NCBI GenBank assembly: GCA_012511735.1
Contig: JAAZFK010000106.1
Coordinates: 1-9,892 of the forward strand
Source: Clostridiaceae bacterium
GTDB taxonomy: Bacteria; Bacillota; Clostridia; Saccharofermentanales; DTU023
DNA: 9,892 bases
Reading direction: 5' to 3'
The translations under genes and the position numbers were made by a program. Position 1 is the stretch's first letter, and each line of letters begins with the position of its first letter. Below the pieces are notes generated by a model. It saw only the letters and a list, made by a program, of their open reading frames with translations, was not told the DNA's origin and searched no databases. Positions 1 through 6,951 of this stretch are shown here, one piece after another.

Positions 1-260
1 ACTCTGTCCTTACGCTTGACCACCGTCGACTGGTCGTAACTGACCTGACCGGTCGTAATCCCGAAGGCGGCACTGTCGACCGCGTGCCGGTAGAGTTTGG
101 AAGAATTAAGCAGCGCTTTTGAGGGGATACAACCCTCATTGAGACAGACACCGCCCAGTGCTTCTTTCTCAAAGAGCACAACAGACAAACCGGCCCGTCC
201 GGCCCGCTCGGCAGCCACGTAGCCCCCCGGGCCACCCCCGATGATGGTGAGATCGTACAT
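1..260 (-). CDS. lpdA: Dihydrolipoyl dehydrogenase, N-terminal part (cut by window edge)
   Basis: This flavoenzyme (E3 of 2-oxoacid dehydrogenases, L-protein of glycine cleavage) reoxidises dihydrolipoyl groups with NAD+ in the cytoplasm. The reading frame begins at ATG 260-258 and runs off the left edge, leaving about 86 residues. Visible are the FAD-binding Rossmann motif GGGPGG (residues 8-13), an acidic residue ending the second strand (E31), and the redox-active disulfide motif CLNEGC (C39, C44) followed by IPSKALL, which is highly diagnostic of Lpd over other disulfide reductases. There is no N-terminal lipoyl domain, so this is the short form. The start is fixed by AAAGGAG at 273-267, 6 nt upstream. 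The gene lies 110 bp downstream of the ABC operon on the same strand but has its own candidate promoter and a palindrome at its 5' end. The family is seen directly; which complex it serves cannot be told from this window. Confidence 0.95.
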   Translation of the reverse strand, partial: MYDLTIIGGGPGGYVAAERAGRAGLSVVLFEKEALGGVCLNEGCIPSKALLNSSKLYRHAVDSAAFGITTGQVSYDQSTVVKRKDR

Positions 261-270
261 TGAAGACTCC

Positions 271-296
271 TTTCAGGATCATGGATGATCCTGAAA
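271..296. repeat. Perfect palindrome between lpd promoter and start codon, candidate operator
   Basis: The arms TTTCAGGATCAT and ATGATCCTGAAA match exactly over 12 bp around a 2-bp centre. On the minus strand the palindrome begins about 2 nt after the candidate -10 box and its far end overlaps the AAA of the AAAGGAG Shine-Dalgarno. There is no T-tract on either side, so it is not an intrinsic terminator. The position fits a dimeric repressor operator covering the transcription start. Alternatively, the RNA hairpin could partly mask the ribosome binding site. Confidence 0.7.
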
Positions 297-297
297 T

Positions 298-306
298 ACT
301 ATAACA
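298..306 (-). promoter_or_regulatory. Extended -10 promoter element for lpd
   Basis: Read on the minus strand, positions 306-298 give TGTTATAGT, an extended -10 (TGnTATAAT) with one mismatch. No convincing -35 is present: the stretch 16-18 nt upstream is a T-run. This suits an extended -10 promoter that needs little -35 contact. Transcription would start near 291-292, at the edge of the palindrome, giving a leader of about 30 nt. Confidence 0.5.
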
Positions 307-319
307 GACCTTATGCGCG

Positions 320-344
320 AAAAAAATCGCCGACAGGCCGCCGG
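320..344 (-). terminator. Weak intrinsic terminator after the ABC operon
   Basis: On the minus strand a 5-bp stem (340-344 with 330-334, one G-U pair, 5-nt loop) is followed after three bases by seven Ts (326-320). It lies 26 nt past the stop codon of the last permease. The stem is short and not adjacent to the T-run, so termination may be leaky and let some transcripts read into lpd. Confidence 0.35.
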
Positions 345-370
345 AGCGCTTGTTGTTGACACTTATGAAA

Positions 371-1345
371 TCAGCGTTCTTCCCTGAAGTAATTGAGACC
401 GGTGCCGGCAGGTTGCGCGTGTTCTTTGATCTGCATCATGCTGGTAATGATCAGGACAATGATGGTGGCGATGTAGGGGAACATGCGGTAGATAGGGAGG
501 GGGAGACCGCTGATCGGGACATACATATACATGACGCTCAGACCGCCGAAGATGATGGAGCAATAGATGGCACGAAGCGGATTCCATGTCGCGAAGATAA
601 CCAGGGCGATGGCCAGCCAGCCATAGCCGCTGATGCAGTCATGCACCCAAATGCCTTTTTGATCGACCATGGACATGTACATGCCGCCCAGGCCACACAA
701 GCCGCCTCCGCCAAGCGCTGCCAGATAACGGTAGCGGGTTACGCTGATGCCGGCGCTATCCGCTGTGCCGGGACTTTCGCCTACAGCTCGAAGCGATAAT
801 CCCTTCCTGGTCCTGTTCAGAAACCAGCCAAGCAGGATGGCGACAGCCAGCGCGAAGTAAACCAGCCAGTTGTATTTGAAGAAGAGGGTGCCCAGTACAG
901 GAATTTCTGAGAGTTTTCCGAAGTTGATACGCCCGTACATGGCCTTGGTTTCGGCGTTGACCGTCACGTAGCCGCCGGCCTTATGGCCCAGGACTTCACC
1001 AAAGAATTTGCCAAAACCGGTGCCGAAGATGGCCAGGGTCAAGCCGGTGACATTTTGATTGGCACGAAGGGAGACCGTCAGAATCGCGTAGATCAGGCCG
1101 CCGAGAGCTCCACACAGAAAAGCGAAGACAAAGGCGAAGACCGCGGCCAGCAGACCGCCGTGACCAAACCACTGTTCGACATACCAGGCACCGGCCAGTC
1201 CCGCAATGGCGCCCATATACATCATGCCTTCCACGCCCAGGTTAAGGCTGCCTGACTTTTCTGTCAGGATTTCACCGCAAGTGGCCAGTAAGAGGGGGGT
1301 ACCTGCCAGGACAGCCGCGTTCAGAAGGCTGACAAGTGTATTCAT
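371..1345 (-). CDS. BMP-type ABC importer, permease 2 (YufQ/NupQ-like)
   Basis: This is an inner-membrane permease of the nucleoside/BMP-type ABC importers (COG1079 group, COG numbers from memory), 324 residues, the usual length. Hydrophobic spans lie at about 5-25, 42-58, 63-90, 100-118, 158-176, 206-225, 240-262, 264-280 and 288-303. The family hallmark SGSLNLGVEGMM is at 31-42. The cytoplasmic loop that docks onto the ATPase is at about 179-200 (TRKGLSLRAVGE, then SAGI). The start ATG overlaps the stop of the preceding permease by 4 bp (ATGA, 1345-1342), and a strong GAGGAGGT site (1359-1352) sits 6 nt upstream. It is the last gene of the operon and should pair with the 1342-2526 permease as a heterodimer. 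The exact substrate is not readable from the sequence. Confidence 0.92.
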   Translation of the reverse strand: MNTLVSLLNAAVLAGTPLLLATCGEILTEKSGSLNLGVEGMMYMGAIAGLAGAWYVEQWFGHGGLLAAVFAFVFAFLCGALGGLIYAILTVSLRANQNVTGLTLAIFGTGFGKFFGEVLGHKAGGYVTVNAETKAMYGRINFGKLSEIPVLGTLFFKYNWLVYFALAVAILLGWFLNRTRKGLSLRAVGESPGTADSAGISVTRYRYLAALGGGGLCGLGGMYMSMVDQKGIWVHDCISGYGWLAIALVIFATWNPLRAIYCSIIFGGLSVMYMYVPISGLPLPIYRMFPYIATIIVLIITSMMQIKEHAQPAGTGLNYFREER

Positions 1346-2526
1346 GCCGATACCTCCTCAAGCATTTCTTCGATTTTCGTCTGACTGTGCCGGAAGACAA
1401 GTCTGTATTCCAGGAATAATTCGCAGCCCAGCATGAAGAAGAGGATGATCCCCGTCAACAGATCAGCGGCAGAGGCGGGAATCTTCATGGTGGACTGAAT
1501 GGCCAGGGATCCTTTTTTCAGCATGGCGATAAAAACTGAAACAGGAATCATAATAAAAGGATTCAGTTTCGAGAGCCAGGCGACCGTAATCGCCGTGAAT
1601 CCCACTCCCCCCGCGGTTGTCTCCGTCAAGGTGTAGTCGGCGCCCGCGATCTGGAAATAGCCTGCCAAACCGCAAAGCGCCCCTGAAATGAGCAGGGTCC
1701 GGATCTGGATCCATCGTGTGTTCATGCCCGCGTAACGGGCGGTATTCAGCGAGTCACCGATGACCGCGATTTCGTAGCCATGCTTGGTTTTTTTCAGGTA
1801 AAGAAAGGCTGCCAAAGCGAGCGTGAGCGCGAAAATCCAACCGATATGCACGCCGAATACTTTGGGCAGGACGATTTGACCCAGGGCGTCCTTGAAGTTG
1901 ATGATTTTGGGGAAGGTTGTCCGGGGGGGCTGCCAGCTCTTCAGCTGCTTCAGATTGTTGATGTACTCAATGGCGATGTAATTCAACATCAGGGTAAAAA
2001 GCGTCTCGTTGGTTCCCCATTTAGTCTTAAAAAACGCAGGCAGAAAACCGAACAAGGCGCCGCCCGCGATGGCAGCGCTGATCATCAGAAGATGGAGAGG
2101 GGCGGTGCCGATGGCAGCCCCCGCATGGATGGCGGCGATGACCACATGCGAAGACAGAATCGCCCCCGCCAAAATCTGGCCCTCACCCCCAATATTCCAA
2201 AATTTCATTTTGAAAGCGAAGGCAATGGCAATGCCCGCGATAAGCAAAGGGACCGCCAACCTGAAAGTCTCAGCCGACGAGGTCTTGGTTCCGAAGGAGC
2301 CGGTGACCATGTTCAAATAAGCATTCACCGGATTTTTGCCGATGATGAGTAGCAGGAGGGCGCCGAGGAGAAGAGCCAGAACGAAGCCGGTCACATAGAC
2401 CAGGAGCTTCTGTTTCCTTGTTACTGTTCCGCGCTTGGTAATCCTGACAAGCGGTTCTTTGATCACACAGACAGGGGGCACTTCGGGAGAAGGAGGGCAT
2501 GGCGTTCCGGTTTTTCTGTCGCTCAT
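1342..2526 (-). CDS. BMP-type ABC importer, permease 1 (YufP/NupP-like)
   Basis: This is the larger permease of the pair (COG4603 group), 394 residues. A cytoplasmic N-terminal tail of about 40 residues, proline-rich and then basic, precedes the first membrane span (about 41-62). Further spans lie near 90-106, 118-135, 146-165, 175-190, 228-244, 277-294, 305-318, 324-336 and 354-373. The signature FWNIGGEGQ (109-117) matches the conserved FNIGxEGQ box, and TKHGYEIAVIGD with AGMN (247-269) forms the ATPase coupling loop. The start ATG overlaps the ATPase stop by 4 bp (2526-2523), and AAGGAG at 2542-2537 lies within the ATPase 3' end, so translation is likely coupled. The N-terminal tail is its only unusual part. 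Family is firmly identified; substrate is not. Confidence 0.92.
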   Translation of the reverse strand: MSDRKTGTPCPPSPEVPPVCVIKEPLVRITKRGTVTRKQKLLVYVTGFVLALLLGALLLLIIGKNPVNAYLNMVTGSFGTKTSSAETFRLAVPLLIAGIAIAFAFKMKFWNIGGEGQILAGAILSSHVVIAAIHAGAAIGTAPLHLLMISAAIAGGALFGFLPAFFKTKWGTNETLFTLMLNYIAIEYINNLKQLKSWQPPRTTFPKIINFKDALGQIVLPKVFGVHIGWIFALTLALAAFLYLKKTKHGYEIAVIGDSLNTARYAGMNTRWIQIRTLLISGALCGLAGYFQIAGADYTLTETTAGGVGFTAITVAWLSKLNPFIMIPVSVFIAMLKKGSLAIQSTMKIPASAADLLTGIILFFMLGCELFLEYRLVFRHSQTKIEEMLEEVSA

Positions 2527-4097
2527 ACGGCCTTGTCTCCTTCCTGTCCGGGATGCTGATGTCCCAGCATCATGAGCCCGATCGTCTGCTTCGAGGTCCG
2601 GCGGGGTTCAACAACTCCCATCACCCGGCCACTGTGAAGGACCAACAGACGGTCTGAAATTTCCATCAGGACATCCAGATCCTCACCGATGAAGATCACG
2701 GCCACACCTCTTTCCTTTTGCTGGTTGAGCAGCCGGTAAATGGTGTACGAAGAGTTGATATCAAGACCGCGCACAGGGTAGGCGACGATCAACAGACGGG
2801 GGTTGGAGTCTATTTCACGGCCGACAAGGATTTTTTGGACGTTGCCGCCGGATAGTTTCCTGATGGGAGTGAAAACGTCAGGTGTGACGATTTCAAGTTC
2901 TTCCACCAGCCTTTCCGCTACTTTTTGAGGGGTTTTGCGGTCGACGAGGAAACTCTTACGCTGCTTGTAACTTTTCAGCATGATGTTGTCGACCATGTCC
3001 AATGAGGGCACCAAACCCATGCCCAGCCGGTCCTCAGGGACAAAAGCGAGCGCGATCCCCTTCCTGGCGATTTCATTGGGAGATTTGCCGACAATGTTTT
3101 CTTCCACCTCGAAACCGTTGACGTACCCTTTATAGAGTATGGCGCCTCCCGCGATGGGGTGGAGACCTGTGATGGCCTCACAAAGCTCTCTCTGTCCGCT
3201 GCCCGTGATTCCGGCAATACCAAGGATTTCTCCGCCATAAGCCTCAAGATCAACGTCTTCCAGTGCCCTGGTCTTGTCGGGAGTCAGGCAGGTCAGGGAG
3301 GTGATCCGGAGGACTGGTCTTTTATCCCCGATGATAGGCCGGTCGATCTCAAGTGAGACAGAACGGCCGACCATCATGTCGGTCAGGGACTGAATACTGG
3401 CGTCGCAGGTTTCAACCGTATCGATATACTCACCTTTTCGCAGGACGGTGACCCGGTCGGAGACAGCCAGCACTTCGTTCAACTTGTGGGTGATCAGGAT
3501 GATCGACTTGTTATCTTTTTTCATGGCTCGCAGGATCTCAAACAGACTGTCTGTTTCCTGTGGCGTCAGAACAGCTGTGGGTTCGTCCAGAATCAGGATA
3601 TCCGCGCCGCGGTAGAGCACTTTGATGATCTCAACTGTTTGCTTTTCAGAGATTGACATGTCGTAGACTTTTTTATTGGGATCAATCCGGAAACCATAGC
3701 GGTCGGCGATTTCCCGGACGTGCCGGGCAAGGGCCCGCCGGTTGATGGTCAAGGCGCCGGGCAGGCCCAGCACAATGTTTTCTGCGGCGGTGAAGACTTC
3801 AACGAGCTTGTAGTGCTGGTGAACCATACCAATATTGAGCGCGAAAGCATCCCTGGGTTCGCAGATAGCGACAGGAGTCCCGTTGATGCGCACCTCACCC
3901 AGATCGGGGAAGTAGATACCGGAAAGGACGTTCATCAGGGTGGTTTTGCCGCTCCCGTTTTCGCCCAGCAAAGAGAGAATCTCTCCCCGTCTCAGCTCAA
4001 GATGGACATCCTTCAGCGCCTCCACGGTTCCGAAGTTCTTGCAGATATGGCTCATTTCGACAACATGATCAACTGCCGGCTCTTGGAACTCTTGCAT
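2523..4097 (-). CDS. BMP-type ABC importer, double-domain ATPase (YufO/NupO-like)
   Basis: This cytoplasmic energy-coupling subunit has two fused ABC domains, 524 residues (COG3845 group; RbsA/MglA-like layout). In domain 1, Walker A GENGSGKT is at 45-52, the Q-loop Q94 is in HQHYKLVE, Walker B/catalytic LILDEPT is at 168-174 and the H-loop histidine is H204 in THKL. Its signature reads SISEKQ (148-153), a drifted LSxGEQQ. In domain 2, Walker A is degenerate, GITGSGQR (296-303, Q where K is usual). The signature LSGGNVQK (415-422) is good, but Walker B ends LLIVAYP (435-441) without the Asp-Glu pair, and the H-loop site reads GEDLD. Degenerate second sites are typical of this family, so one competent ATP site is expected. 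ATG at 4097 has GGAGG 5 nt upstream. The gene is preceded by a terminator-like hairpin after the lipoprotein gene. Confidence 0.95.
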   Translation of the reverse strand: MQEFQEPAVDHVVEMSHICKNFGTVEALKDVHLELRRGEILSLLGENGSGKTTLMNVLSGIYFPDLGEVRINGTPVAICEPRDAFALNIGMVHQHYKLVEVFTAAENIVLGLPGALTINRRALARHVREIADRYGFRIDPNKKVYDMSISEKQTVEIIKVLYRGADILILDEPTAVLTPQETDSLFEILRAMKKDNKSIILITHKLNEVLAVSDRVTVLRKGEYIDTVETCDASIQSLTDMMVGRSVSLEIDRPIIGDKRPVLRITSLTCLTPDKTRALEDVDLEAYGGEILGIAGITGSGQRELCEAITGLHPIAGGAILYKGYVNGFEVEENIVGKSPNEIARKGIALAFVPEDRLGMGLVPSLDMVDNIMLKSYKQRKSFLVDRKTPQKVAERLVEELEIVTPDVFTPIRKLSGGNVQKILVGREIDSNPRLLIVAYPVRGLDINSSYTIYRLLNQQKERGVAVIFIGEDLDVLMEISDRLLVLHSGRVMGVVEPRRTSKQTIGLMMLGHQHPGQEGDKAV

Positions 4098-4152
4098 GGG
4101 ATCCTCCCCGTCTGAGTTTTGGCGGATTAACCGTTCTTCTTTTGTCTACCTC

Positions 4153-4200
4153 AAAAATCGCCGCAATGCGGATAAACCTGACGCCCACATTGCGGCGATT
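4153..4200 (-). terminator. Intrinsic terminator/attenuator between binding-protein and ATPase genes
   Basis: Perfect 13-bp arms, AATCGCCGCAATG (4156-4168) and CATTGCGGCGATT (4188-4200), enclose a 19-nt loop. On the minus strand the stem is followed directly by a T-run (4157-4153). It lies 59 nt beyond the lipoprotein stop codon and 55 nt before the ATPase start, with no good promoter obvious between them. Partial termination here would make the lipoprotein in excess over the membrane complex, a common arrangement in ABC import operons. The plus strand lacks a T-run at the matching place. Confidence 0.75.
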
Positions 4201-4206
4201 CTACTT

Positions 4207-4239
4207 GCCGGGAAGGAGGCCCTCAGTCCGGCTCCCGGC
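4207..4239 (-). repeat. Second hairpin downstream of the lipoprotein gene
   Basis: Arms GCCGGGA and TCCCGGC (7 bp, exact) flank a 19-nt loop, starting about 20 nt after the lipoprotein stop codon on the minus strand. There is no T-run, so it is not a terminator by itself. It could protect the 3' end of the short lipoprotein transcript from exonucleases or work with the terminator at 4153-4200. Confidence 0.5.
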
Positions 4240-4259
4240 TTGCTGACCAATCAGGCGAC

Positions 4260-5453
4260 TTAGTCACCAATCATGGTAACACCTTCAAGGATGTGTTCCC
4301 AAGCGGGTGAAGAGGCCGGTTCAATGTAGGTCTCACCTTCCTTGACGACGACTTCGCCCTGGTTGTTGACCAGGGGACCGGTGAATACGTCCCAATCGCC
4401 TGAGACGATCTTTTCGCGGGCCGCTTCGATCGCTTCAGCCGTTCCCGGGGCGACCAGCGCCTCATTTAATCTGGAGATATCGACCGCACCCTCAGCCAGG
4501 CCCTCCCCCCAGTCTTTGGGGATGGCTTTACCGTCAACATAATTCGAGACGGCCAGGATCAGGTAGCGTGACCAGTCCCAAACAGCTGAGGTCAAGGTTG
4601 CGTTCGGAGCTGCACCGATCATGTCCGAGTTGTAGCCGACGTGGAAGGCTCCTTCCGCTTCAGCCGCTGTGGCGGGAGCGGTGGAATCGCAATGTTGGCC
4701 GATTACATCACAACCCTGTTCGATCAGGGCTTTGGCGACCTGGGCTTCCTTTTGCGGATCGTTCCAGGAATCGGTGTTCATCACGATCATTTCCACGTCA
4801 GGATTGACGCTCTTGGCGCCTAAATAGAAGCCGGTGAATCCCTGGATGCATTCCGCGAAGGGGTAGGCGTTGACGTAACCCAGCAGGTTGTTTTCGGTTT
4901 TAAGTCCCGCGGCAATGCCGGACAGGTAACGTGCCTGGTAGATCTTGCCAAAGTAGTTGTGGACATTGGGCATCTCGCTCACCGCGGCCTGATAGCCTGA
5001 GGCGTGACAGAATTCAACATCAGGATAGTCGGACGCGACTTCCATGACATAGTCCTCAAAGCCGAAGCTGGTCGCGAAAATAATGTGGCAGCCCTGTTCA
5101 ACCAGCTCTCTCAGCGCGGCTTCACAGGCAGCGTCTTCCGCTGTGTTGAACTTGTTGACGATCTGGTCATCCGTCAAGCCGAGTTCTCTGGCCATTTTCT
5201 GGGTGCCCAGGTCATGGTTGTAGGTGTATCCCATGTCGCTGGGATCCGTTATGTGGACGAAACCAAGTTTGATATTCTCCAGGGTTACGCCGTCCGAGGC
5301 CGGGGGTGGAGCCTCTGTCGGTTCACCCGGTTCGCCTTCCGTAGGTGCCACGTCGGTCGGCTTTGGTTCGTCGGGTTTTTTGTCGCACGCCACCAATGTT
5401 ATTACGAACGCGACGCACAACAAAACAACAAGCCATTTTCTTAGATGTTGCAT
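4260..5453 (-). CDS. BMP-family substrate-binding lipoprotein of ABC importer
   Basis: This extracytoplasmic binding protein of the PnrA/BmpA family (COG1744) is membrane-anchored by lipid and delivers substrate to the adjacent permeases; 397 residues. A short basic N-terminus, a hydrophobic stretch (7-19) and lipobox LVAC (C23) form a type II signal peptide. A Pro/Glu/Thr-rich tether follows (24-54), then the periplasmic-binding fold from about residue 60. The substrate-loop segment reads DPSDMGYTYNHD (70-81), resembling the GDxGWTYxHD subgroup rather than the DDxSFN motif of purine-nucleoside binders such as PnrA. The ligand may therefore be a nucleobase or something else. ATG 5453 is chosen over an in-frame TTG at 5468: GGAGG at 5466-5462 lies 8 nt before the ATG and would fall inside the gene if TTG were used. 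It is the first gene of the operon. Confidence 0.93.
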   Translation of the reverse strand: MQHLRKWLVVLLCVAFVITLVACDKKPDEPKPTDVAPTEGEPGEPTEAPPPASDGVTLENIKLGFVHITDPSDMGYTYNHDLGTQKMARELGLTDDQIVNKFNTAEDAACEAALRELVEQGCHIIFATSFGFEDYVMEVASDYPDVEFCHASGYQAAVSEMPNVHNYFGKIYQARYLSGIAAGLKTENNLLGYVNAYPFAECIQGFTGFYLGAKSVNPDVEMIVMNTDSWNDPQKEAQVAKALIEQGCDVIGQHCDSTAPATAAEAEGAFHVGYNSDMIGAAPNATLTSAVWDWSRYLILAVSNYVDGKAIPKDWGEGLAEGAVDISRLNEALVAPGTAEAIEAAREKIVSGDWDVFTGPLVNNQGEVVVKEGETYIEPASSPAWEHILEGVTMIGD

Positions 5454-5486
5454 AGCCTTTTCCTCCAAAAGGGTTATTGTATCGGT

Positions 5487-5516
5487 ATCATATCACAAAA
5501 AATATGAGCAAAACAA
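5487..5516 (-). promoter_or_regulatory. Promoter of the ABC import operon
   Basis: On the minus strand, TTGTTT (5516-5511) is separated by 18 nt from TATGAT (5492-5487). The -10 is preceded by TG one base upstream (extended -10). Transcription would start near 5480, giving a leader of about 27 nt that holds little beyond the GGAGG ribosome site. This leaves no room for a purine riboswitch, so any control by substrate would act at the promoter. Confidence 0.55.
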
Positions 5517-5573
5517 GAAATTTTGCAGCAAATTGACGGTTAAGCAGCAAGCTTTGTCATTTGGTAAACTGGT

Positions 5574-5579
5574 TACAAT
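5574..5579 (+). promoter_or_regulatory. Candidate -10 box for threonine synthase
   Basis: TACAAT lies 33 nt before the thrC start. TTGTCA sits only 14 nt upstream, too close for a standard -35, and TTGACG at 5533 is too far. The call rests on the -10 alone. The leader after it (about 25 nt) is too short for a T-box or a leader-peptide attenuator. Confidence 0.3.
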
Positions 5580-5612
5580 CAGCCAGTCAACCATTGAATT
5601 CAGGAGTCCAAA

Positions 5613-6869
5613 ATGCCTCAAACAAAATCAGAAATTCCCCAGCTTACGGGTTATACCTGTACACTTTGCCGGCAACATTACCCTTATCTGGAGGAAATGC
5701 TCACCTGCCCTCAATGCGGGGAAACAGGCATCCTCGATATCGATTATGATTACGATCTGATTGGGAGGAGCCTGAACCGGGACAGTCTCAGGCGCGATCA
5801 GGACAGAAGCATGTGGCGCTATAAGGCGCTCTTGCCTTTGGAGGACCGGGATTATTCCGATTTTCTCAGAATCGGCTGGACACCCCTTTACCGGTCTTTG
5901 CGTCTGGTGGATGAGCTTGGGATCAAGGGTCTTTATCTGAAAGATGACGGCTTGAATCCGACGGCTTCGCTCAAGGATCGGGCCAGTGGTGTCGCCGTTG
6001 CCAAAGCGCTGGAGCTGGGCTATGACACCATCTCCTGTTCCTCGACTGGAAACGCGGCTTCTTCCTGTGCCGGCAATGCGGCCCGGGCCGGTCTGAAAAC
6101 GGTGATCTTCGTGCCTGAGCGCGCGCCACAGGGCAAGCTGGCGCAGATGCTGATCTTCGGAGCGCGCGTCGTATCAGTCCTGGGTGACTACCGCGAGACC
6201 TTCAACCTGTCCAAGGCGGCCATTGCCAAATATGGCTGGTATAATCGCAACGCGGGAATCAATCCCGTCATGGCTGAAGGAAAAAAGACCGTCTCACTGG
6301 AGATCGCCGAGCAGCTCGACTTCCAGCCCACCGACTGGGTCGCGGTGTCGGTCGGGGACGGTTGCACCATCGGAGGCGTTTATCTGGGTTTCAGGGATCT
6401 TTATCAGCTGGGAATGATTGACCGCATTCCAAGAATCCTGGGAATACAATCGACCGGCTGTTCGCCCTTTGTTGACGCCGCGCGGGATGGGGCCCACCTG
6501 AAGCCCAGCCCAGAAAACACCCTGGCCGACTCTATTTCTGTCGGCGTGCCCCGCAATCCCGTTAAAGCGCTTCGGGCTGTCTCCGCTTCGGGAGGCGCCT
6601 GGATCGCTGTCCCCGATCAGGCGATACTTGAGGCCATGCGGGACATGGGCGCCAAAGAGGGTGTTTTCGGAGAACCCGCGGGAGTTACCTCTTACGCGGG
6701 TGTCAGGCAAGCGGTCGCCCAGGGGGTTATTCAAAGGCATGAGACGGTGACCTGTATCTGTTCGGGGAGCGGTCTGAAGGATGTGGCCAACGCGCTGAAG
6801 GCAGCGGGGAATCCCATACGAAGCCGTCCCGACCTGGAAGAATTGGAAAGAACCGGTCTGTTTGCATAA
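5613..6869 (+). CDS. thrC: Threonine synthase, PLP-dependent, with N-terminal zinc-ribbon-like element
   Basis: It converts O-phosphohomoserine to threonine with pyridoxal phosphate (last step of threonine synthesis, cytoplasm); 418 residues, fold-type II PLP enzyme of the compact, archaeal-like threonine synthase class. Residues 16-35 hold two CxxC pairs (CTLC, CPQC) expected to bind zinc. The PLP lysine is K121 in NPTASLKDR (115-123), the cofactor-binding SSTGN is at 143-147, the glycine-rich phosphate loop SVGDGCTIGG is at 246-255, and the C-terminal SGSG is at 384-387. AGGAG lies about 6 nt before ATG 5613. It diverges from the ABC operon and precedes the HerA-like ATPase by about 79 nt on the same strand. 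A related PLP lyase (threonine dehydratase or cysteate synthase) is less likely because of the zinc ribbon plus the SVGDG loop. Confidence 0.88.
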   Translation: MPQTKSEIPQLTGYTCTLCRQHYPYLEEMLTCPQCGETGILDIDYDYDLIGRSLNRDSLRRDQDRSMWRYKALLPLEDRDYSDFLRIGWTPLYRSLRLVDELGIKGLYLKDDGLNPTASLKDRASGVAVAKALELGYDTISCSSTGNAASSCAGNAARAGLKTVIFVPERAPQGKLAQMLIFGARVVSVLGDYRETFNLSKAAIAKYGWYNRNAGINPVMAEGKKTVSLEIAEQLDFQPTDWVAVSVGDGCTIGGVYLGFRDLYQLGMIDRIPRILGIQSTGCSPFVDAARDGAHLKPSPENTLADSISVGVPRNPVKALRAVSASGGAWIAVPDQAILEAMRDMGAKEGVFGEPAGVTSYAGVRQAVAQGVIQRHETVTCICSGSGLKDVANALKAAGNPIRSRPDLEELERTGLFA

Positions 6870-6886
6870 CGTTTGTTATGGACAAA
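6861..6886 (+). repeat. Inverted repeat over the thrC stop codon
   Basis: CATAAC (6865-6870) and GTTATG (6875-6880) are exact 6-bp arms around a GTTT loop. Outer TTTG and CAAA extend the stem past a 2-nt bulge. The TAA stop lies inside the left arm. There is no T-run afterwards, so it is not an intrinsic terminator. It may be an operator for the downstream ATPase gene or chance; a loose -10-like TATAAC follows at 6894-6899. Confidence 0.35.
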
Positions 6887-6934
6887 GCAGGGGTATAACA
6901 AGGATGATAGAACCTGATATTGCGATCTACGATT

Positions 6935-6951
6935 GAGGAGGTATTGTGATG
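6935..6951 (+). promoter_or_regulatory. Ribosome binding site deciding the ATPase start
   Basis: GAGGAGGT (6935-6942) is followed by adjacent in-frame GTG (6946) and ATG (6949) codons. From the GGAGG core the ATG is 7 nt away and the GTG only 4 nt, so ATG 6949 is the better start. The difference is a single residue. Confidence 0.75.

Noticed and set aside
320..330. A-run and GCG repeats near 314-330 considered as an attachment site or repeat
   Set aside because: The run is only seven As within a short GCGA...TCGC pairing, with no duplicate copy elsewhere in the window; a weak terminator tail explains it better.
350..799. Plus-strand open frame of 149 codons
   Set aside because: It lies wholly antisense to the well-conserved permease gene at 371-1345. 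Its translation is hydrophilic with no family features, and there is no Shine-Dalgarno site.
1780..2352. Plus-strand open frame of 190 codons
   Set aside because: It is a shadow of the 1342-2526 permease, whose membrane segments and FNIGxEGQ-type motif prove the minus strand is coding.
5004..5444. Plus-strand open frame opposite the lipoprotein gene
   Set aside because: It is antisense to the binding-protein fold and signal peptide and has no recognisable protein features.
5469..5612. Possible purine riboswitch or T-box in the divergent intergenic region
   Set aside because: The leaders implied by the -10 boxes are only about 25-30 nt on each side, and no three-way junction or T-box core was found.
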